Shown: one piece after another, positions 57,771 to 64,000 of the stretch
How positions within the stretch are numbered: position 1 is the stretch's first letter
Layout: every line of letters starts with the position of its first letter
Assembly: GCA_012934845.2 (NCBI GenBank)
Contig: WNNJ02001195.1
Coordinates: forward strand, 1-64,000
Length of the DNA: 64,000 nucleotides
Direction of reading: 5' to 3'
DNA from: Pomphorhynchus laevis
Lineage: Eukaryota; Acanthocephala; Palaeacanthocephala; Echinorhynchida; Pomphorhynchidae
Notes under the pieces: generated by a model
What the model was told of the DNA's origin: nothing
What the model saw: only the letters and a program-made list of their open reading frames with translations
The model's database searches: none
Translations under genes and position numbers: made by a program

Positions 57771-58241
57771 ATGGAAGAAACGACATATATTCCGTACATT
57801 GAACGGTATTTTACGAAATATATCAGTACGATATATGATAACCAATGCGTTCTACGTCATTTAAATCAGTTCGTTTGCTTAATTTGCATCAACGAAAATC
57901 TAGCGAAAACACTAACAGATTTCAGATTCGAATATAAGGTGAAATTCAAATCATTTACAGGAAAGCGTAAGCACGATGCAATGCAGTTAAGCCCAACTAC
58001 TATATTGGCTGAAATCCAGTTCGGAGAAACGAAATTGATGTTACGTTCATGTGTCTTTGGTAAGCTGCTTGAATTGAATTCTAACATAGACAATGAACTG
58101 ATAAGAACTAAATCTGAACGGGATGGCTATTTAGCCATTGTAGGCACAAGCGAAAGGCAGTGGCATAAGTCTCTTAATACAAATGGTGAACGACAGGAGC
58201 CAGCTTTGAGGAAAGTGCATTCAATTGATGAACTATCATAG
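57771..58241 (+). CDS. ABITRAM: Abitram-like protein (FAM206/Simiate family)
   Basis: 156 codons, uninterrupted. Shared pattern with vertebrate Abitram as I recall it: IERYFTKY near the N-terminus (family VDRYFTRW), CVLRHLNQFVCLICI (family CILQHSNRICVITL), then a basic GKRKHDAMQLSPTTILAEI (family GKFKRGAQFLTELAPLCKI), SCVFGKLLELNSNI (family SCVRGRLMEVNENI) and GYLAIVG (family GYIAVV). The domain is a small biotinyl/lipoyl-like beta-barrel. In mammals the protein is nuclear and synaptic and binds F-actin. The human protein is about 180 residues; this one is a little shorter. The stop is at 58239-58241. TTGCGTAG just before the ATG could be an acceptor, so an upstream exon is possible. Confidence 0.8.
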   Translation: MEETTYIPYIERYFTKYISTIYDNQCVLRHLNQFVCLICINENLAKTLTDFRFEYKVKFKSFTGKRKHDAMQLSPTTILAEIQFGETKLMLRSCVFGKLLELNSNIDNELIRTKSERDGYLAIVGTSERQWHKSLNTNGERQEPALRKVHSIDELS

Positions 58242-61161
58242 AACATTGTTAAGTTCAAGCATTTTGCACGTATTAATGATCAAGCTAGTTTTGAAATAAC
58301 AATTAGCTCAATTGATGTGCTCAAACAGATAATATTACTCTCTGCTGTCATCATCAGACTGATAAAGTGTCGTTACTGCCCAGAAATTTTCTATTCAATT
58401 TAAAATCTGAATTTAAAATTTAAATATAAAATCACAAATTAAAAAGAGGCTTGAAAAATTTGATCAAAAAGAAAATACTCTTTAGTGCTGGATTCGGATA
58501 TGACAATTATGAGCAAATTTGTACACATCATTTTAGTAAAAGCAATGCAACATTCCGCAAGAGTTTATCAACTGTCCACCTATAAGCTACGAAATTATAA
58601 AACATAAAATCATAATTCGTAAAAATCTCGGATATGTAGCCATTTCGCCATATTGTTTCGAATTGTATCTCTTATTTAAGACATCTTGATATTTTTCTGC
58701 AATGGTTCGATCGTTTATTATCACTAGGATCACAGTTATTTATTTAATGGCATGACTGTGTCCAAAGATAACGGTATAGCTGTCTACTACTTATATTCGT
58801 CATTAAGTTCGCTTTTCCACAATGTTCCTGTAAGACTTTGAATGCATTCGTAATACAGATAAATTTTCAAACTTGCCACTCCATCTAAAATACTTTTATT
58901 CATATACGTTTCCGCCTTCGTCGTTTTTAGGAGGAGAGGTTTCCGCCTTTGTCTCATTTACTTCTTCAAATTTTATTGGTCAAATATCCAAAATATCAAT
59001 TTCCGTTAACTTCGTCTTATCTTATGACCTCTAAATTAAATCCTTATATACACGTTTCCCTCGACCTATCACTGCAATCTTCTTTATCTTTAAACATCAA
59101 TGAATATCTTATTTTGTTCACAAATACTCCTCGAATTTCGGGCAGGCCAAGATGTTAATCCATTGCCGCTTTGTTAGCATGGAACTCTTATTTTCTCCAC
59201 ATTCGTAATTATGCTTCCTTTACATATTTAAAGTGTCTTATCTTCACAGTCCAAATCTCGCTACAAACTGTTTATTCAATTTTTCTCTGACTCCATATTC
59301 TGGTACAAGTAACGCAACGGCCACTATTGCTTTGCTCGTAACAGCCGTGTAATGATACAATTAGTCTCATCAGAAGTATGTGTACCTGCGTTTTTTCATT
59401 CGAATCATGGTTCCACTTTCAGATTCGAACCAAAGTTTTATCCATCGCTGGGTATACGCCTTACCTACTAGGTTTAAATTATACTTAGGTATTATTAAAA
59501 TAAAAGAATAATGGGACGAATGAGAAGAATTTTCTCTTTTAAAAATACTTATTTACTATTAATTAAGTATCAAAATAAAAATATAAAAATAAAATATTAA
59601 TTCTAAAATATTAATAAATTATATTCAAGTCGAATAATAAAGCCTACTTTACCAAAATTATCTTACTCGATATGTAAAGGAAGGAGTGATAGGTTTATTA
59701 TAAGGATTGAAATACCAAAATTGACAATCGTTTTTATTTGTTATGGTTTCAAGGGCGACATTAAAGACAGCATCCTGCATTTCAGAGCAACTTTTATCGA
59801 AAATGCAATCAGTGAAGATGATCAGCATTGAAAATAATCATTTTAGAATATTAATTATATTAATATTTTATTTAACGAATTATTGGAGCTGGATCAAAAA
59901 AGGTTTAATTTTATTTGATATTTTGCTAACCTTTGTTAACATCTTCAGAAAATTACCGAAACACTGGCGTAGATGAGAATCAACGGTTATAGTTACGTCG
60001 TTGTGATTTTTATGTAATTAACAAATTATAAATTTTTATATTTTTTAAATTGTTTTCAAATTGAGTAAATATCGGGATTGTATTCGTAATTCTAGTGGAT
60101 TCATATTTAGCATTTCTAAATTCGATATAGATTGCAATTGTTTGGGGTCAAGCGGTACTGATTAATTGCTTGGACAATTTGCTTAGACACTCAGTGCTGA
60201 TTTTAGATTCTTGGCTGAAATTATGATTTTTTACTTGTAAATAGTTGATAGTGATCCGATATTGATAAAGAATTATTGGAGCTGGATCAAAAAAGGTTAA
60301 ATTTTATGTCATTTCGCTAACCTCTTTAGCATCTTCCGTAATTTTCTAAATATGCTTGCAGAGGTTAGCATCATTAAAATTATTATTGATTATAATTTAA
60401 AAATTATAATTTATTAAATTTAATAATTTAATATTAAATGAATAATTTATTTTAATTTACTTGTAATTAGATATTTAAAATTATATCTTTCTAATAAAAT
60501 AATTTTTATTCTCAAATATTTCTATTATTAACTTTTAATTGAGTTATTGACAAGTAAATTGATTTTCAAAAGATAAAATATATCATTCAGTGAAATGTCA
60601 TTTATCATTGAAACGATAGCATACCAGGATAACTCTTTCAGCGATCATTAATGAACACGGAACTATAATGAGAGCAAAAGCTATAATATTTTAGTTATTT
60701 ACATCTTTTCTTCAAGCTTTTTTTGTCTTTTTTGTATGAAAAATTCAAGGTAAGATATGGTTCTCGATGTTAATGTTATCGTTACGTAGTTTATTTGTAA
60801 GCATGTTAAATAATTTTAGGTAAATACTAGCCTTTATTCGAATGGACGGATACCATATTTTTCGAAAACATTTTAGTGTTTAGCAAAAAAAATCGATTTT
60901 TAGCTCAAAATGTGTTTCCCACTTTTTCTAAATCTACAAAACTTACTAAAAATACTCATCAGTGCTTTTCACGTTCACAATTTTCATAGACTCCTTAAGC
61001 ATTTGGCAAAAAAATATTATTTTTGCTTGATAATGCTTTATCTAGCATAAGACGAAATGCCGATACTCATAACAACAGGTTGTTATTTAACTTTATTATG
61101 ACTTTATTATAACTACTCATAAAAACAGAATACATCTTATAAATTTAGATTGTAATACGAC
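58242..61161. other. Intergenic region with dispersed repeats
   Basis: No gene recognised. It holds the 59360-59475 copy of the short repeat also seen at 29350-29480, and two copies of the hairpin family (59870-59950, 60237-60370). A small ORF at 59743-59976 runs through the repeat and is not supported. CYB5R upstream sequence (61030-61161) is AT-rich without a clear TATA box at a plausible distance. Confidence 0.5.
60237..60370. repeat. Dispersed hairpin repeat, best copy
   Basis: Ends in a stem-loop, GCTAACCTCTTTAGCAT (60319-60335) against ATGCTTGCAGAGGTTAGC (60353-60370). The upstream part, GATCCGATATTGATAAAG and AATTATTGGAGCTGGATC, is shared with 54724-54860 and 59870-59950. Confidence 0.72.
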
Positions 61162-62085
61162 ATGTACATGATCTATATAGCTGCCGCAATTTCAGTCGGG
61201 GTTGGCCTCGCTTATCATTTCGATCTGCTAGAATATCTCGGTATCAACTTTGGACCTTCAAAAGCTACGCTAAAATCACCAAACAAATCAGTTCCTGTTC
61301 GGTTGAAGGAAAAAATCCGGCTCACACATAATACCTATTTATTTCGATTCAATTTGCCTGATCCACATGCTACCCTTGGATTACCTATTGGAAAATGTAT
61401 ATTTGTAAGAGCTATTGATGAAAATGGTACATTTTCTAGAGCATACACACCAGTATCAATGCCAGATCGTAAAGGTGAATTTGATCTTGTGGTAAAAATC
61501 TACTTTAAATGTGATCGCTTTCCAAATGGTGGACGTATGTCGCAGTATCTTTATTCAATGCATTTGAATGAAGAGGTTAGTGTTCGTGGACCATTTGGAA
61601 CTTTATGTTACGTTGGTTATCCAGGACGTTTTGAAATAAAACGATCACGTAATAATGAACCGACTAGATTAACGATCAAGAAAATTGGACTAATAGCCGG
61701 AGGATCTGGTATTACCCCGATGTATCAAATGCTTCAATCACTTTTAGCAGATCCTAATGAATCAATTGAGATCAGCTTGGTTTTCGCCAATAGCTCACTG
61801 GACGATCTAATATTGTACGACCAACTTACTAAATTAGAGAAAGCAAACCCTGACAAATTCAAGGTTGTTCATGTAGTCTCAAATCAAGCGCAAAGTGACA
61901 CGGAATTACCAGATGGTAAATTTGTTTTTGGCTTTATCAATAAGGATATTTTACAGAAACATCTACCTGAAAATGATCCGTCCAATTTAATTGCACTATG
62001 TGGTCCTCCACTAATGATAAGTGAAGCATGTATGCCCGCTCTTAACGAATTAGGATATGACAAAGAAAGAATTTATTTATTCTAA
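61162..62085 (+). CDS. CYB5R3: NADH-cytochrome b5 reductase, complete, single exon
   Basis: 307 residues with ATG and TAA, no interruption. It transfers electrons from NADH through FAD to cytochrome b5 on the ER or outer mitochondrial membrane, serving fatty-acid desaturation and sterol synthesis. Residues 3-19 (MIYIAAAISVGVGLAY) are an N-terminal membrane anchor. FAD-domain motifs: RAYTPVS at 93-99 (the RxYTxxS motif) and GGRMS at 123-127. NADH-domain motifs: GGSGITPM at 180-187 and CGPPLM at 280-285. It ends YLF, with the C-terminal Phe typical of the family. Length matches vertebrate CYB5R1-3 (about 300). It is intronless here, unlike many animal orthologues, so it could be a retrocopy, but it is fully intact. 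Assignment among CYB5R1, 2 and 3 paralogues is not certain. Confidence 0.95.
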   Translation: MYMIYIAAAISVGVGLAYHFDLLEYLGINFGPSKATLKSPNKSVPVRLKEKIRLTHNTYLFRFNLPDPHATLGLPIGKCIFVRAIDENGTFSRAYTPVSMPDRKGEFDLVVKIYFKCDRFPNGGRMSQYLYSMHLNEEVSVRGPFGTLCYVGYPGRFEIKRSRNNEPTRLTIKKIGLIAGGSGITPMYQMLQSLLADPNESIEISLVFANSSLDDLILYDQLTKLEKANPDKFKVVHVVSNQAQSDTELPDGKFVFGFINKDILQKHLPENDPSNLIALCGPPLMISEACMPALNELGYDKERIYLF

Positions 62086-62264
62086 ATAAACTTAGCAGCT
62101 TTAGTTTTTACACTATTATCATCTGTCAATCAATTGCCAAATGTGTGCATTTAAAAGCAACTCAACACATTTGTCCAATTTTAATTTACAGTTCTTTTAG
62201 AAAATTCTGGAAACATATTTTAATGTGTCGGTGTTAAGTTTACTAATTAATCTTCTTTTCTTTA

Positions 62265-62655
62265 CCCGCTTTAAGGCGGAGTCGGCTAAGTAGGATTTGG
62301 TCCTTTATTTCGCCCTATTCGTAGCCTGGTCCGGTTGAAATCCGGAAGCCTTGAGCGTCGATTGAGAAAGTCATGATAGAAGTCCTGCCGTGCCAATTAC
62401 GGTGCACTCCCTAGCTCCAGTGCACTTTACCTCCGTATCGGTCTGTCGTATGGACCTGTCACCGAGAGTTGTTTGCGTTTACCTTACCCCATAGCTGGTA
62501 TGATACGGGGAGTTTCAAGGGACATAAAGAGGAAGAAGCACTTTAACTCCGTATCGGTCTGTCGTATGGACCTGTCACCGAGAGTTGTTTGCGTTTACCT
62601 CACCCCATAGCTGGTATGATACGGGGAGTTTCAAGGGACATCAAGAGAAGAATAG
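62265..62655 (+). repeat. SINE-like element with tRNA-like promoter boxes and a 116-bp tandem duplication
   Basis: GC-rich island about 180 bp after the CYB5R stop. TCGGCTAAGTAGG (62282-62294) resembles an RNA polymerase III A box, and GGTTGAAATCC (62333-62343) resembles a B box, about 50 bp apart, as in tRNA-derived SINEs. The 3' half is duplicated in tandem with period 116 (CGTATCGGTCTGTCGTATGG at 62434 and 62550), with about 5 differences. It may overlap the 3' UTR of CYB5R. The SINE identity is inferred; the duplication is direct observation. Confidence 0.6.
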
Positions 62656-64000
62656 ACACCCTCCGTCAAGTACAGATCTTTTGTGGAATTGTAACTAATG
62701 CAATTCAGATAGGCTAATTTATAAATCTTAAATGATTCTTGTTATAAATTTTATTAAATTTCATTAAATATTAAATTTCTATAACCGATAACGTATAAAT
62801 AAAATAAATAATATGATGTTAATTTAAATTAACCTAGAAGAGTGGATCCAAGAACCTCCAAAAATATCGCATATGTCAGTTTTTCATAAAACAAAAAGAA
62901 CTAAACTCGAACTTATTATTTCAAGAAATTTATACTTTTCGAACACGTATGTATCTGTCAAGACGTTTAAGGTTTTACATAAACAACAAATTTACAACGC
63001 ACACTAGGGCATAACTCTAAGGTCGAATTGAGTTGCTATTACTAAATGTCTATTAATCATGATATTGATACATACGTATAATCGAACGAGGTGATTCGTT
63101 ATTCAAAGAGCCCACATGGAAAATTAATAATGAAATCAAAGAGCTGGTACATATCTAAAATTTTATTTTCAAATTTTGTATTTGATAATCATATTTCTTC
63201 AGAGGAAATGCGTTATTAGCACGTGTTTGGCCCGCTGCTATGTTGGGTCGAAGAATAGTGGTCTAAACCTAATAACATTGCAGTTACTCCTGACAACAGT
63301 AGTTCCTCCTGGTGATCTCTAATCCTTATTCTGATATATCGTCTATTATTTTTAGTCAATTCATAACAATTCGCTTATATTTTTAATTGTAATTTTAAAT
63401 TTTCAATAGATATAAGTTAAACGAAATATTAAATAGTATTATTTAATTATTTATTATTCGATTATTTTAATTTATTTAGAATTATGTTTAATTTATAAAT
63501 AATTTAATATACGTAGACTCAGTTACCTGATCTGATTTGAGTTTTCTTCTTGTATTTTATATACTTTATATAATTATTTTAACATTAAATATAACACCTT
63601 GAAAAAAGTGGATTTCAAAACAATCGTATCCTGTAGATTCTGATAAGAAGTTCTAATCAGATAATAGCATATGTATATCTTTATATATCGCTATCGTTTA
63701 TGAACAAAGAGATATCGCTATCGTTGATGAGCAAAGAGCAAAAACAGAAATGAATGATTCAAACATTGAATAAAAAATAACATCACCAGTACCACACAAA
63801 GAAAAGTGTAAAATTAATAAATTCAAAAATTAAATTAAATTTTAATAAATAAAAATTATAAATTGAATAAATAAGAAAATGGATAACAAGTAAAAATATT
63901 TAATATTGAAATTTTTGGTTTATTGTCGTTTATTCAGTTTTAAATTTATTCATATGACATTTTCTAAATTGAACCCTAAGCTGTTGAACCTTTTTATTAC
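62656..64000. other. Terminal AT-rich region, one dispersed repeat
   Basis: Holds a second copy (63200-63345) of the repeat at 48835-48958, with its end CTGGTGATCTCTAATCC also found inverted near 600-690. A short direct repeat ATATCGCTATCGTT.ATGA lies at 63687-63735. No coding sequence was recognised. Confidence 0.5.

Noticed and set aside
59743-59976. Small hydrophobic ORF
   Set aside because: Overlaps a dispersed repeat present elsewhere without the ORF; composition is AT-driven.
62265-62345. tRNA gene
   Set aside because: A- and B-box-like motifs are present, but no cloverleaf or anticodon stem can be drawn; a SINE head is more likely.

Overview
The window is AT-rich eukaryotic DNA from an animal nuclear genome. 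The evidence is spliced host genes with GT..AG introns, metazoan housekeeping proteins (eIF3c, an Abitram-like protein, cytochrome b5 reductase) and a dense load of invertebrate-type retroelements. These include several non-LTR (LINE) clades, Penelope-like elements, one LTR-element fossil, MITE-like hairpins and SINE-like repeats. I cannot fix the phylum. Protein divergence and element mix suggest a small, fast-evolving invertebrate.

Layout. Positions 992-19446 (+) hold the 3' eleven coding exons of eIF3 subunit c; the 5' end lies before the window. Its introns are either tiny (45-75 nt) or 1.7-3.7 kb, and the long ones carry the repeats. Those repeats are a MITE pair, a LINE fragment, a 5'-truncated LINE flanked by a 256-bp target duplication, a degenerate LINE, and a Penelope-like element on the opposite strand. 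Positions 20.5-28.7 kb are a pile of minus-strand LINEs: one RT fragment, then at least four copies of one family with a C-terminal CCHC plus restriction-like-endonuclease region. Positions 29.7-40.9 kb hold LINE remains of CR1/Jockey type on both strands, one about 3.8 kb long and nearly end to end. Positions 41-47.6 kb hold a 158-bp palindrome, degenerate repeats and a Ty3-type LTR-element fossil with short LTRs.

Positions 50002-55955 (+) hold the last five exons of an unrecognised gene with a Ser/Lys/Arg-rich tail. Its 4.4-kb intron contains a foldback repeat carrying all the parts of a hammerhead ribozyme in an unusual order, and Penelope-like fragments. Then come two apparently single-exon genes: an Abitram/FAM206-like protein (57771-58241) and a complete NADH-cytochrome b5 reductase (61162-62085). 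A SINE-like repeat with a 116-bp internal duplication follows at 62.26-62.66 kb.

The host genes do not form one pathway; they are ordinary neighbours separated by repeats. The most interesting signals are the 256-bp LINE target duplication, the reordered hammerhead parts, the long palindrome, and a covarying 3'-UTR hairpin shared by the clustered LINE copies.
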